Origin: Jiangella asiatica
Lineage (GTDB): Bacteria; Actinomycetota; Actinomycetes; Jiangellales; Jiangellaceae
DNA: 64,000 nt
Assembly: GCF_004349065.1 (NCBI RefSeq)
Contig: NZ_SMKZ01000005.1
Location: 62,001-126,000, forward strand
Reading direction: 5' to 3'
Shown here piece after piece: positions 1 through 8,729 of this stretch. The translations under genes were made by a program, and so were the position numbers. The stretch's first letter is position 1; every line of letters begins with the position of its first letter. The notes beneath the pieces are model-generated. The model made no database searches and was not told the origin of the DNA. It was given only the letters and a program-made list of their open reading frames with translations.

Positions 1-835
1 GCCGCAGCAGCCCGGCGATGAACGACCGCGCCACCTTGGACAGCTGGTACTCCGCGCCCGGCTCGTGGAAGACGTTGCGGTCGCCCTCGAACAGCGACAC
101 GTGGGTGTGCATGCCCGAGCCCGGCCACTCGGTGAACGGCTTGGGCATGAACGACGCGTAGAGGTCCTGGCTGAGCGCCACCTCGCGGACCACCGCGCGG
201 AAGGTCATGAGGTTGTCCGCCGTGGCCAGCGCGTCGGCGTAGCGCAGGTCGATCTCCTGCTGGCCGGGCGCGCCCTCGTGGTGGCTGAACTCGACGGAGA
301 TGCCCATGTCCTCGAGCATCGTGATGGTGTCGCGGCGGAAGTCCTGGGCGATGCCGTGCGCGGTGTGGTCGAAGAACCCGCTGGCGTCGACGGGGATGGG
401 CGCCTCGCCGCCGGTGGGCTGGTTCTTGAAGACGAAGAACTCGACCTCGGGGTGGGTGTAGAACGTGAACCCCTGCTCCGCCGCACGGCCGAGCGCGCGC
501 TTGAGCACGTGCCGCGGGTCCGCGTACGACGGCGACCCGTCGGGCATGAGGATGTCGCAGAACATGCGTGCCGTCCCGTTGGCGCCACCGCGCCACGGCA
601 GCACCTGGAACGTCGACGGGTCGGGCTTGGCGAGCATGTCGGCCTCGTAGACGCGGGCGAACCCCTCGATGGACGAGCCGTCGAAGCCGATGCCCTCGGA
701 GAACGCGTTCTCCAGCTCCGCCGGCGCCACCGCCACGGACTTGAGGAACCCGAGCACGTCGGTGAACCAGAGACGGACGAACCGAATGTCGCGCTCTTCC
801 AGCGATCTGAGGACGAACTGCTGCTGCTTCTCCAC
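1..835 (-). CDS. glnA: Glutamine synthetase family protein, GlnA2 type (C-terminus outside window)
   Basis: Only the first 278 codons are present; the gene runs off the left edge. The GTG start at 835 gives an N-terminus beginning with Glu-Lys followed by three Gln, typical of the second GS paralogue of actinobacteria (M. tuberculosis GlnA2, Streptomyces SCO2241). The beta-grasp N-domain is followed by the start of the catalytic domain with VEFSHHEGAPGQQEIDLRYA, which contains metal and glutamate ligands. In Streptomyces this paralogue acts as a gamma-glutamylpolyamine synthetase rather than a true GS (known for that protein), so ammonia assimilation should not be assumed here. It is divergent from nadE with a long palindrome between them. 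No clean promoter is visible on this side. Family certain, substrate uncertain. Confidence 0.93.
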   Translation of the reverse strand, partial: MEKQQQFVLRSLEERDIRFVRLWFTDVLGFLKSVAVAPAELENAFSEGIGFDGSSIEGFARVYEADMLAKPDPSTFQVLPWRGGANGTARMFCDILMPDGSPSYADPRHVLKRALGRAAEQGFTFYTHPEVEFFVFKNQPTGGEAPIPVDASGFFDHTAHGIAQDFRRDTITMLEDMGISVEFSHHEGAPGQQEIDLRYADALATADNLMTFRAVVREVALSQDLYASFMPKPFTEWPGSGMHTHVSLFEGDRNVFHEPGAEYQLSKVARSFIAGLLR

Positions 836-880
836 GGCGCCAGTGTGCCTCACCAGTGTGACAAACAGGTAGCCGACCGC

Positions 881-948
881 CCCGGCCCATGATCATCAAC
901 GGTCGGCGACGCGATGACGTCGCCAACCGTTGATGATCATGGGCCGGG
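881..948. repeat. Long palindromic repeat, copy A
   Basis: The sequence from 881 to 948 is an almost perfect inverted repeat. The outer arms CCCGGCCCATGATCATCAAC and their complement match fully; mismatches are at 904 and around the centre. Its inner 58 bp (886-943) differ by only three substitutions from copy B at 29945-30002. It lies between the divergent glnA and nadE genes, directly upstream of the nadE -10 element. Confidence 0.9.
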
Positions 949-954
949 AAGGCT

Positions 955-960
955 TAGGCT
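955..960 (+). promoter_or_regulatory. -10 element TAGGCT of leaderless nadE
   Basis: TAGGCT is followed by 7 nt and then the GTG start at 968. This spacing places transcription start on or next to the start codon, as in leaderless actinobacterial genes. The same hexamer and spacing precede yaaA at 30010-30015. Confidence 0.65.
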
Positions 961-967
961 CGGAGGC

Positions 968-2992
968 GTGCCGCAGATCAGAATCGCGCTCGCTCAAGTG
1001 AACCCCACGGTCGGTGCCCTGGAGGCGAACTCCGACGTGGTGGTCCGGATGACGGCGCACGCCGCGAGCCAGCACGCCCACCTCGTCGCGTTCCCGGAGA
1101 TGATGCTCACCGGCTACCCCGTCGAGGACCTCGCCCTGCGCGCGTCGTTCGTCGACGCCTCCCGCACCGCGCTGGAGAAGCTCGCCGTGCGGCTGGACTC
1201 CGAGGGCCTGGGCGCCACCGCCGTCGTCGTCGGATACCTGGGGCGCGACGACGCCACCGCCGGCGTGCGGCAGCTCGGCCGCCCCAAGGGGTCGCCGCAG
1301 AACGCCGTCGCCGTCCTCTACGGCGGCCGCGTCCTGGCCCGGCAGGCCAAGCACCACCTGCCCAACTACGGCGTGTTCGACGAGTTCCGGTACTTCGTGC
1401 CGGGCGACCACCTCGGCGTGTTCCGCCTGCACGGGGTCGACATCGCGCTAGCGGTCTGCGAGGACATCTGGCAGGACGGCGGGCCGGTCTCCGTCGCCCG
1501 CGAGGCCAGAGCCGGGCTGCTGCTCGTGGTCAACGGCTCGCCGTACGAACGCAACAAGGACGACACCCGGCTCGAGCTGGCCCGCCGCCGCGCCGCGGAC
1601 GCTCAGGCCACGCTCGCCTACGTCAACATGGTCGGCGGCCAGGACGAGCTGGTCTTCGACGGCGACTCCCTCATCGTCGCGCCCGACGGCGAACTGCTGG
1701 CCCGCGCGCCCCAGTTCGACGAGGGCTGCCTCGTCGTCGACCTGCGGCTGCCCGACGCGGTAGCGCCGGCGCCCCCGCCGTGGGGGGTGACACAGGAGCG
1801 CATCGCCGGGTTCGCCGTTCACCGCACCACGCTGACGACGGCGCCGCTGCCGGCGTACACCCCCGAGCCGGGTGCCGTCGCGCCGCGGCTCTCCGACCTG
1901 GCCGAGGTCTACGCGGCCATCGTCACCGGGCTGCGCGACTACGTCCGCAAGAACGGGTTCTCCTCGGTGGTGCTCGGGCTCTCCGGCGGCATCGACTCCG
2001 CGCTGACGGCCGCCATCGCCGTCGACGCGCTCGGCGCGGCGAACGTCCATGCCGTCTCGATGCCCAGCGACTACTCGTCGGAGCACTCCAAGTCCGACGC
2101 GCGAGACCTCGCCGAGCGCACCGGCCTGCGGTACCGGACCGTGCCCGTCGCGCCGATGGTCCGCGCCTACCTCGACAACCTCACGCTGACCGGCCTGGCA
2201 GAGGAGAACCTGCAGGCCCGGGTCCGCGGCATCATCCTCATGGGGCTGTCCAACCAGGAAGGCCACCTCGTCCTGGCCACCGGCAACAAGACCGAGCTCG
2301 CGGTCGGCTACTCCACCATCTACGGCGACGCGGTCGGCGGCTATGCCCCGATCAAGGACGTCCCCAAGACGCTCACCTGGGAACTGGCCCGCTGGCGCAA
2401 CGCGGCCGCGGCCGAGCGCGGCGAGACCCCGCCGATCCCCCAGGGCTCGATCGACAAGCCGCCGAGCGCGGAGCTGCGGCCGGGGCAGCTCGACTCCGAC
2501 TCGCTACCCGACTACCCCGTCCTCGACGACCTCCTCTACCGACACCTCGAGCAGGACCTCGGCGCGACGGAACTCCAGGCGGCCGGGTTCGACCCCGCGC
2601 TGGTGGCGAAGGTCCTGCGCATGGTCGACGCCGCCGAGTACAAGCGGCGCCAGTACCCGCCCGGTCCGAAGATCACCATGCGCAACTTCGGCCGCGACCG
2701 GCGCGTGCCCATCACCAGCGCCTGGCGGGAGAGCGAGTCCGGCGCGCCGCTGCACGCCACCGACGCGACGTCGCAGCTCGCCGCCCCCGGACCGGAGCCC
2801 GCGGCCGCGACACCGGAGCCCGCTCCCGCCGCACCGGAACCTGCCGCCGTCGCCGAGCCTGATCCGTCGACGGAGCCGTGGCCCGCGGCGGAGGCGGCAC
2901 CCGAGCCGGAGCCGGTCTCGGGCGAGACTCCGGCGGCGGACGAGCCTCGGGCCAGCGCACAGGAACAGCCGCCCCCACCCCCGCCGAGCTAG
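968..2992 (+). CDS. nadE: Glutamine-dependent NAD+ synthetase
   Basis: This 674-aa enzyme amidates nicotinic acid adenine dinucleotide to NAD+ using glutamine, the last step of NAD synthesis in the cytoplasm. The N-terminal nitrilase-fold glutaminase (about 1-270) shows the catalytic triad Glu44 (FPEMM), Lys128 (QAKHH) and Cys164 (LAVCEDIW). The synthetase domain carries the ATP-pyrophosphatase loop SGGIDS at 339-344. The GTG at 968 is preferred because MPQIRIALAQ matches family N-termini; the frame is open back to 914 but that part would cover the palindrome. About 90 C-terminal residues form a Pro/Ala/Glu-rich tail ending in a run of prolines, beyond the conserved core; it is probably disordered and of unknown role. 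Confidence 0.96.
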   Translation: MPQIRIALAQVNPTVGALEANSDVVVRMTAHAASQHAHLVAFPEMMLTGYPVEDLALRASFVDASRTALEKLAVRLDSEGLGATAVVVGYLGRDDATAGVRQLGRPKGSPQNAVAVLYGGRVLARQAKHHLPNYGVFDEFRYFVPGDHLGVFRLHGVDIALAVCEDIWQDGGPVSVAREARAGLLLVVNGSPYERNKDDTRLELARRRAADAQATLAYVNMVGGQDELVFDGDSLIVAPDGELLARAPQFDEGCLVVDLRLPDAVAPAPPPWGVTQERIAGFAVHRTTLTTAPLPAYTPEPGAVAPRLSDLAEVYAAIVTGLRDYVRKNGFSSVVLGLSGGIDSALTAAIAVDALGAANVHAVSMPSDYSSEHSKSDARDLAERTGLRYRTVPVAPMVRAYLDNLTLTGLAEENLQARVRGIILMGLSNQEGHLVLATGNKTELAVGYSTIYGDAVGGYAPIKDVPKTLTWELARWRNAAAAERGETPPIPQGSIDKPPSAELRPGQLDSDSLPDYPVLDDLLYRHLEQDLGATELQAAGFDPALVAKVLRMVDAAEYKRRQYPPGPKITMRNFGRDRRVPITSAWRESESGAPLHATDATSQLAAPGPEPAAATPEPAPAAPEPAAVAEPDPSTEPWPAAEAAPEPEPVSGETPAADEPRASAQEQPPPPPPS

Positions 2993-3000
2993 ACCCCCCT

Positions 3001-3079
3001 TCGCGTTGATCTTGAAGGAACCGCGGAATCAATCGGATATTTCACCGCAGATTCCCCCATTTCTCCAAGATCAGCGCGA
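3001..3079. repeat. Imperfect inverted repeat between nadE and panB
   Basis: TCGCGTTGATCTTGAAG (3001-3017) pairs with CTCCAAGATCAGCGCGA (3063-3079), 15 of 17 positions matching. A shorter inner repeat (GGAATC / GATTCC) lies in the loop. The region is AT-richer than its surroundings. It follows the nadE stop by 8 nt and could act as a terminator, although no T-run follows. Confidence 0.6.
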
Positions 3080-3213
3080 CGGGGTCGAGCGAGCGCACCT
3101 AGCGGGCCGGGCGGACCGGCGCCACCCCCCGGCGTCCGCGGCCCGAACGTGGGACAATTGCACCTGTTAGGGGACCCGAGCAACGGGCCTCGAGACACTC
3201 AAGGAGCACTGCG

Positions 3214-4050
3214 ATGACGCACGAGACCGTGCCGCTCTACGGCGGTCACCTCTCCCGCCGGGTCACCATCCGCGATCTGCGAGCCGCCAAGGAGCGCGGC
3301 GAGCGCTGGCCGATGCTGACCTCCTACGACATGTACTCAGCCGAGGTGTTCGACGAGGCCGGCATCCCGGTTCTGCTCGTCGGCGACTCCGCGGGCAACA
3401 ACGTCTACGGCTACCCCGACACCGTCCCCGTCACGCTGGAGGACCTGATCCCGCTGGCCCGCGCGGTCGTCCGGTCCACCCACCGCGCGCTGATCGTCTG
3501 CGACCTGCCGTTCGGTTCCTACCAGGTGAGCTCGGAGCAGGCGCTGACCACGTCCATCCGGGTCATGAAGGAGACCGGGGCGCAGGCGGTCAAGCTCGAG
3601 GGCGGGCTCACCGTCGTCGACTCCGTGCGCCGCATCGTCGAGGCCGGCATCCCGGTCATGGCGCACACGGGCTTCACACCGCAGAGCGTGAACGCCATCG
3701 GCGGCTACCGCGTGCAGGGCCGCGGCGACGACGCCGACCGGCTCATCGAGTCCGCGCTGGCGCTGGAGGAGGCCGGCGCGTTCGCCATCGTGCTGGAGAT
3801 GGTGACGGCCGAGGTCGCCGCCGAGGTCACCAAGCGGCTGTCCATCCCGACCGTCGGCATCGGCGCCGGGCCCGACTGCGACGCCCAGGTGCTGGTGTGG
3901 CAGGACATGGCCGGCATGCGCGCCGGCCGGATGCCGCGGCTGGTCAAGCAGTACGGCGACCTGCGGGGTGCGCTGGCGACCGCCACCCGGGCCTTCGCCG
4001 AGGACGTCGTCAGCGGCGCCTTCCCGGCCGAGGAGCACACCTACCACTGA
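3214..4050 (+). CDS. panB: 3-methyl-2-oxobutanoate hydroxymethyltransferase
   Basis: PanB transfers a hydroxymethyl group from 5,10-methylene-THF to 2-oxoisovalerate, giving ketopantoate for pantothenate and CoA synthesis. The 278-aa length is usual. Visible family motifs are LLVGDSAGN around 55-62 (metal-binding Asp; the GDSA form is common in actinobacteria against GDSLGM elsewhere), CDLPFGSY near 97-103, KLEGG at 127-131 and VLEMV with the conserved Glu in the second half. The ATG has a good Shine-Dalgarno site, AAGGAG at 3201-3206. It stands alone between the nadE repeat and a palindrome that separates it from the convergent carboxylate island. Confidence 0.96.
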   Translation: MTHETVPLYGGHLSRRVTIRDLRAAKERGERWPMLTSYDMYSAEVFDEAGIPVLLVGDSAGNNVYGYPDTVPVTLEDLIPLARAVVRSTHRALIVCDLPFGSYQVSSEQALTTSIRVMKETGAQAVKLEGGLTVVDSVRRIVEAGIPVMAHTGFTPQSVNAIGGYRVQGRGDDADRLIESALALEEAGAFAIVLEMVTAEVAAEVTKRLSIPTVGIGAGPDCDAQVLVWQDMAGMRAGRMPRLVKQYGDLRGALATATRAFAEDVVSGAFPAEEHTYH

Positions 4051-4057
4051 CGCCGCC

Positions 4058-4096
4058 GATCGTGTTCCGCCGCGAACCCCGTGGCGGAACACGATC
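4058..4096. terminator. Palindromic bidirectional terminator-like hairpin
   Basis: The arms GATCGTGTTCCGCC (4058-4071) and GGCGGAACACGATC (4083-4096) are perfectly complementary with an 11-nt loop. The element sits 7 nt after the panB stop and 12 nt before the stop of the convergent flavoprotein gene, so it can terminate both. There is no U-tract, as is common in high-GC genomes. Confidence 0.65.
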
Positions 4097-4108
4097 ACCG
4101 GACGGTCG

Positions 4109-5668
4109 TCAAGCCACCTCCGCGGTCTGCTCGGCGGCGGCCCGGGCGGCCTCGGCTCCGGCCAGCCGGCCGAACACCGCGCCTCGCATGAGGCCGGCGC
4201 CGGCTGGGTAGTTGTGGAAGAAGAATCCGCCGGTGATCTCCCCGGTGGCGTACAGGTTCGGCATCGGGCGCCCGGCGACGTCGAGCACCTGGCCGGTCTC
4301 GTCGATCTTCAGGCCGCCATAGGTGAAGGTGATGCCGCAGGTCACCGGGTAGGCGACGTACGGACCGGTGTCGATGCGCTGCGCCCAGTTCGACTTCACC
4401 GGCTGGCCGGCGGGTGCGGCGCGCAAGCCGTCCTTGCCGAAGGGGTCGAACTGGCCGTCGGGGCAGGCGGCGTTGAACGTGTCGACGGTGCGCACCAGCG
4501 CCTCGGGATCGACGCCGACCGCGGCTGCCAGCTCCGGCACCGTGTCGGCGACGATGGGTGTGCCCGTCGAGTAGCGGGGTTCGAGCAGGTGGATGGTCTT
4601 CTGGTCGAACAGCTGGAAGGCCCAGGCGCGGGTCTGGGACCGGATGACCTGCCCCGTCTTGGCGTAGGTGAGCCAGACCTCGTCCTCGCCCTCGTCGACG
4701 AAGCGCTGCGCCTCGGCGTTGATGAGCAGCGCGAAGGGGTAGCTGTATCGGCTCATCTTGTCGGTGAGGCGTAGGTCGCCGACGGTGGGCGCGTTCGCGT
4801 CGAGGGGGACGGCGTGGCAGCCGCCCCAGTGGCCGGCCGGCTGGGCGCCTTCGCCGAGCGCGGCGCTGAGCACGGTGCCCATGTTGAACCTGCTGCCGCG
4901 GACCTTGACGAGGTCCCACCCGGGGCCGAGCCAGCGCTGCCGCATCTCGGGGTTGCCCTCGAAGCCGCCGGCGCCGAGGACGACGACGCCGCGGACCTCG
5001 GCGTCGCCGTCTGGCCGCCGCACCCGCACGCCCTCGCAGGCCGAGCCGTTCATGATCAGTTCGGTGACCGGCGAGTCGTACCAGATCTCTATGCCGGCCT
5101 GCTCGACGATCCGGAACAGGTCGTCCATGAGCCCGACGCCCTCGTGCGCCGAGCGCAGTGCGCCGCCGGGTGGCAGGCTGTACCGCTCCCCCGCCGGGAT
5201 CTTCTCCGGGTCGATGAGCTTGCCGACCGTCAGCTCCCAGCGGACGCCGTGCGCGGCCATCCATTCGATGGTTCCGAAGGAGTCGTCGACGAGCCGGTCG
5301 GTGAGCGTCTCGTCGTTGCGGCCCGCGGTGGCGCCGGCCAGCTCGTCTCGGTACCGCTCGGCCGAGTAGGCGTCGACGTCGATCTTGTCCGCCCACTGCC
5401 GGGACTCTTCGGTGACCACCGGCAGTAGCGATGCGAGGCCGTCGTGCGCGGTCCGGAAGATGCCGCCGCTGAAGCGGCTGTTCCCGCCCCGCTCAGCGTG
5501 CGGCGCGGCTTCGAGGACGAGCACCCGAGCCCCGGCGTCGTGCGCGGCCAGCGCCGCGACCAGCGCCGCGTTGCCCGCTCCCACCACGACGACGTCGGCG
5601 CGGTACAGGGGCCTCGACGGCAGGGTGGCGGTGCCTGCCGGGCCCCGCTGCTGCTGTTCGACCGTCAT
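4109..5668 (-). CDS. FAD-dependent tricarballylate dehydrogenase-like protein (TcuA family)
   Basis: This 519-aa flavoprotein belongs to the fumarate reductase/succinate dehydrogenase flavoprotein superfamily. It shows the dinucleotide-binding motif VVVGAGNAALVAALAA near 27-42, the acidic end of the second strand (VLVLEAA), and the C-terminal signature ATGEITGGFFFHNYPAG. The GAGNAA form and the N-terminal block RGGNSRFSGGIFR are typical of TcuA, which oxidises tricarballylate to cis-aconitate in Salmonella. It is the last gene of the leftward operon; AAAGGAAG precedes the ATG. The electron-transfer partner TcuB and the permease TcuC are not encoded nearby, so the electron acceptor and exact substrate are unknown. 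A related 3-ketosteroid-type dehydrogenase is less likely given the neighbours. Confidence 0.8.
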   Translation of the reverse strand: MTVEQQQRGPAGTATLPSRPLYRADVVVVGAGNAALVAALAAHDAGARVLVLEAAPHAERGGNSRFSGGIFRTAHDGLASLLPVVTEESRQWADKIDVDAYSAERYRDELAGATAGRNDETLTDRLVDDSFGTIEWMAAHGVRWELTVGKLIDPEKIPAGERYSLPPGGALRSAHEGVGLMDDLFRIVEQAGIEIWYDSPVTELIMNGSACEGVRVRRPDGDAEVRGVVVLGAGGFEGNPEMRQRWLGPGWDLVKVRGSRFNMGTVLSAALGEGAQPAGHWGGCHAVPLDANAPTVGDLRLTDKMSRYSYPFALLINAEAQRFVDEGEDEVWLTYAKTGQVIRSQTRAWAFQLFDQKTIHLLEPRYSTGTPIVADTVPELAAAVGVDPEALVRTVDTFNAACPDGQFDPFGKDGLRAAPAGQPVKSNWAQRIDTGPYVAYPVTCGITFTYGGLKIDETGQVLDVAGRPMPNLYATGEITGGFFFHNYPAGAGLMRGAVFGRLAGAEAARAAAEQTAEVA

Positions 5669-5713
5669 GATCTTCCTTTCGTCCGGGGACGGGGTCGGTG
5701 GTGGGTTAGGAGG

Positions 5714-7441
5714 TCAGGCACCGCGCGACGGTGCCGCGGTGACGCCGAGGTAGCGACGCGCCAGCAGGGCGATCGCTCCGAGCACAAGGCTGTAGAGGAT
5801 GCTGGCCGCAGCGGCCCGGGCGAACACGCCGCCGTCCATGTAGTCGAAGATGACGATGGACAGCACCCGGGTCTGCGACGTGAACAGGAACACCGCCGCG
5901 CTCAGCTCCCGCATCGACAAGATCAGCAGCATGAGCGCCGACGAGACGACGCTGGCGCGGATGAGCGGGAACGTGATCGTGGTGGCCGAACGGACCGGTC
6001 CGGCGCCGGAGGTGTAGGCGCTGTCCTCCAGGTCGGGGTGGATCTGCTGCAGGCTCGTCGAGACGCTGCTGTAGCCCTGCGGCATGAACCGCACCACATA
6101 GGCCAGCACGAGGATCAGCAGCGTGCCGTACAACGGCACCGGCAGCAGGAACCACGCCCACAGGAAGCCGAGGCTCAGCACGACAGCGGGCATCGCCAGT
6201 GGCGCCATCGCGATGTACTCCACCAGCTTGCGCCCCGGCAGCCGGGTGCGGTGGACGATGAAGGCCATCGTGCTGTGCAGGACGCCACCGGCGAGCATCA
6301 CGAGGAGCCCGACGATCATGCTGTTGCGGAAGGCATCCTGGAAGGTCGAGTCGTTCAGGACCGCCGTGAACTGCTGGAAGCCGAAGACCGATACGTCGAA
6401 GAAGTCGCCGACGCCGGAGATGAACGGCTGGGAGCGCATCGACATCTGGAGGAGCGCCGCGAGCGGCAGGATGACCGCGAGGGTGATGTAGGAAGCGCAG
6501 AGGGCGAAGACCGCCCAGCGCCAGCGGCCCAGCTCGATGACACGAGGGCGGAACCCCTTGCCGGACACGGTGGTGTACCGGCGTTTGGCCAGCATGCGCC
6601 GCTGCACGACGAGGATCAGCAGCACGATGACGGTGAGCCCGACGCCGATTGCCGCGGCGAGGTTGGATTGTGGTGGCGCGGCGTTCATGAGCCGGTAGAT
6701 GAACGACGGCAGGGTGTCGATGCCGCCGGGCGTGCCCAGCAGGGTCGGCACCGGGAAGTTCTCGACGATCAACCCGAACGTCAGCACGGCCGACGCCGCG
6801 ATAGCCGGCTTCACCAGCGGGAACGTCACGTGCCGGGCGGTACGCCGGCCGGACGCGCCGTAGACCTTCGCGGCCTCTTCCAGCTCGGGGTTCATCAGCG
6901 ACAGCGCGCCGTAGATGAGCATGAACGAGTACGGGGCGTAGTACAGGCCGAACACGAACGCGATGCCGGGCAACGTGTAGATGTTCAGCTCAATCGGCAC
7001 GCCGATGGCCCGGAAGACGATGTTCAGGTAGCCCTGGCCAGGTGACGCGAGGGTGCTCCACGCGACGGCACCGACCAGCGACGACACGAACAGCGGGATG
7101 ATGCCGGACAGCTGCACCATCGCCTTGCCCGGCACGTCGGTGCGGGCCGCGGCCCAGGCCAGGAACCCGCCGATCGCCATCGACAGCGCGGTGCCGGCCA
7201 GCCCCAGGATGAGTGTGTTGGCGGCGGCGCTGGCGTTGGCGCCGCTGAGCAGCTCGCTGAAATGCGAGAACGTCAGCGCGCCGGTCACCGCTCCCGGACG
7301 GGGCACGGCATCGGTGACCGAGGCGTAGACGAGCATGCCGATAGGCAGCAGGACCAGAACCGCGAGGACGGCCAGGAGCGCTCCGGTGGGCAGCAGCCGG
7401 GTGTACCGCCGGCTCCGGCCGCTGGCGACGAGGCCGCTCAT
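5714..7441 (-). CDS. ABC importer permease, fused two-domain (iron/spermidine/2-AEP type)
   Basis: The 575-aa membrane protein has two homologous halves (about 1-290 and 300-575), each with about six hydrophobic segments and a BPD_transp_1-type cytoplasmic loop: EEAAKVYGASGRRTARHVTF in the first half, and an EDSAYTSGAGPVRSATTITF block in the second. Fused permeases of this kind (FbpB, ThiP, PhnU-like) form the whole transmembrane pore. Its start overlaps the stop of the upstream ATPase gene by 4 nt (ATGA), indicating translational coupling. With the binding protein at 10664 and ATPase at 7438 it makes a complete importer, here most likely for the carboxylate (or its metal complex) degraded by the island. 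Confidence 0.88.
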   Translation of the reverse strand: MSGLVASGRSRRYTRLLPTGALLAVLAVLVLLPIGMLVYASVTDAVPRPGAVTGALTFSHFSELLSGANASAAANTLILGLAGTALSMAIGGFLAWAAARTDVPGKAMVQLSGIIPLFVSSLVGAVAWSTLASPGQGYLNIVFRAIGVPIELNIYTLPGIAFVFGLYYAPYSFMLIYGALSLMNPELEEAAKVYGASGRRTARHVTFPLVKPAIAASAVLTFGLIVENFPVPTLLGTPGGIDTLPSFIYRLMNAAPPQSNLAAAIGVGLTVIVLLILVVQRRMLAKRRYTTVSGKGFRPRVIELGRWRWAVFALCASYITLAVILPLAALLQMSMRSQPFISGVGDFFDVSVFGFQQFTAVLNDSTFQDAFRNSMIVGLLVMLAGGVLHSTMAFIVHRTRLPGRKLVEYIAMAPLAMPAVVLSLGFLWAWFLLPVPLYGTLLILVLAYVVRFMPQGYSSVSTSLQQIHPDLEDSAYTSGAGPVRSATTITFPLIRASVVSSALMLLILSMRELSAAVFLFTSQTRVLSIVIFDYMDGGVFARAAAASILYSLVLGAIALLARRYLGVTAAPSRGA

Positions 7442-8556
7442 GCCGGCTCGGTCTCGGCCGCGACAGTGCCCACTTCGGGCAGCACCTCGACGTCACATGG
7501 CTCGACCGCGACGTGCACCTGGTCGCCGCGCCGCAGGTCCGCTCCCGGGGCGAACGTGACGACGTCGAGGTCCATGCCCGCGGCCCGTACCCGGTAGCGG
7601 GTGTGTGTGCCGAAGAAGCCCAGCGACGTGACCGTTCCGCTCCAGACGTTCGGGTGTGCGACGTCCGGGCGCCGGCGGTGCAGCCTTAGCCGCTCCGGGC
7701 GCACGCACAGGCTCACCGAGCCGGAGAGGGGAGCCGCGGCCTTGGCGATGACGTCCGGGCGGCGGTCGTCCAGGCTGATGCTCTGCGTGCCGTCCGGCGC
7801 GGGTGCGGCCGCCCGCCCGTGGAAGATGTTGCTCATGCCGAGGAAATCGGCGACGAACGAGTTGCGGGGCGCCTCGTAGAGCCGCTCCGGGGTGTCGAGC
7901 TGGACGATCACCCCGTCGCGCATCACCGCGACCCGGTCGGCCAGGGCCAGCGCCTCGCCCTGATCGTGGGTGACATACACGGCGGTCAGGCCGGCCCGCT
8001 GCTGCACGTCGCGGATCTCGTCGCGCAGTTGCTCGCGCAGCTTGGCGTCCAGGTTGCTGAGCGGCTCGTCGAACAACAGCACGTCGGGCCGCATGACCAG
8101 GGCCCGAGCGAGCGCGACCCGCTGCATCTGGCCGCCGCTGAGCAGGCTGGCACCGCGGGAGCCGAAGTCGGCTAGCCCGACCAGCTCCAGCGCGTCCGCG
8201 ACACGGCGGGCCGACTCGGCCTTCGGAACCTTGCGCATTCGCAGCGGGAACCCGACGTTCTGCGCCACCGTCATGTGCGGCCAGATGGCGTAGGACTGGA
8301 ACACCATGCCGACGTTGCGCCGGTTGGCGGGGACGTCGATGTGCTTCGCCTTGTCGAACATCACCCGGTCGCCGATGGTGATGGTGCCGCTGGACGGCGT
8401 CTCCAAGCCCACGATGCTGCGCATCGTGCTGGTCTTGCCACAGCCCGATGGCCCGAGCAGGACCACCATCTCGCCGCTGGCGATCTCGAGGCTGAGCCCG
8501 CGGACGGCGACGTTGTCGCCGTACTGGACCGAGACGTTGTCGACGTTGACATGCAT
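7438..8556 (-). CDS. ABC importer ATP-binding protein (PotA/FbpC-like, TOBE domain)
   Basis: This 372-aa ATPase shows Walker A GPSGCGKT at 35-42, signature LSGGQ at 139-143, and Walker B VLLFDEP followed by the D-loop LSNLD near 159-170. The last 110 or so residues form the TOBE/OB domain of the CUT1/Fe3+/polyamine group. The frame is open to 8601, but the ATG at 8556 is chosen because it gives the family start MHVNVDNVSV and has a GGAG site about 9 nt upstream. It energises the fused permease to which it is coupled. Confidence 0.9.
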   Translation of the reverse strand: MHVNVDNVSVQYGDNVAVRGLSLEIASGEMVVLLGPSGCGKTSTMRSIVGLETPSSGTITIGDRVMFDKAKHIDVPANRRNVGMVFQSYAIWPHMTVAQNVGFPLRMRKVPKAESARRVADALELVGLADFGSRGASLLSGGQMQRVALARALVMRPDVLLFDEPLSNLDAKLREQLRDEIRDVQQRAGLTAVYVTHDQGEALALADRVAVMRDGVIVQLDTPERLYEAPRNSFVADFLGMSNIFHGRAAAPAPDGTQSISLDDRRPDVIAKAAAPLSGSVSLCVRPERLRLHRRRPDVAHPNVWSGTVTSLGFFGTHTRYRVRAAGMDLDVVTFAPGADLRRGDQVHVAVEPCDVEVLPEVGTVAAETEPA

Positions 8557-8657
8557 GGTCACTGCTCCACTTCTGGAGTCGTTCGGAGGACGTTCGGGCA
8601 CTCGCCACCGGACGGCCGCTACCGCGACGGGCGGCCGTCCGGCTCAGGCCCCGGCCG

Positions 8658-8681
8658 GCTGAGCTGCCCAGCCAGCTCAGC
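8658..8681 (-). terminator. Hairpin in the 173-nt gap inside the leftward operon
   Basis: GCTGAGCTG and CAGCTCAGC flank a 6-nt loop, giving a 9-bp perfect stem. The surrounding 8630-8725 is a low-complexity stretch of CCGGCTGAGCTGCCCAGC-like repeats. It separates the lyase gene from the importer genes and could attenuate or process the transcript; this is inference. Confidence 0.4.
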
Positions 8682-8729
8682 TGCCCAGCCGGCTCGGCTG
8701 CCTCAGCCGGGTCGGGCCTCCGGCCGGCG

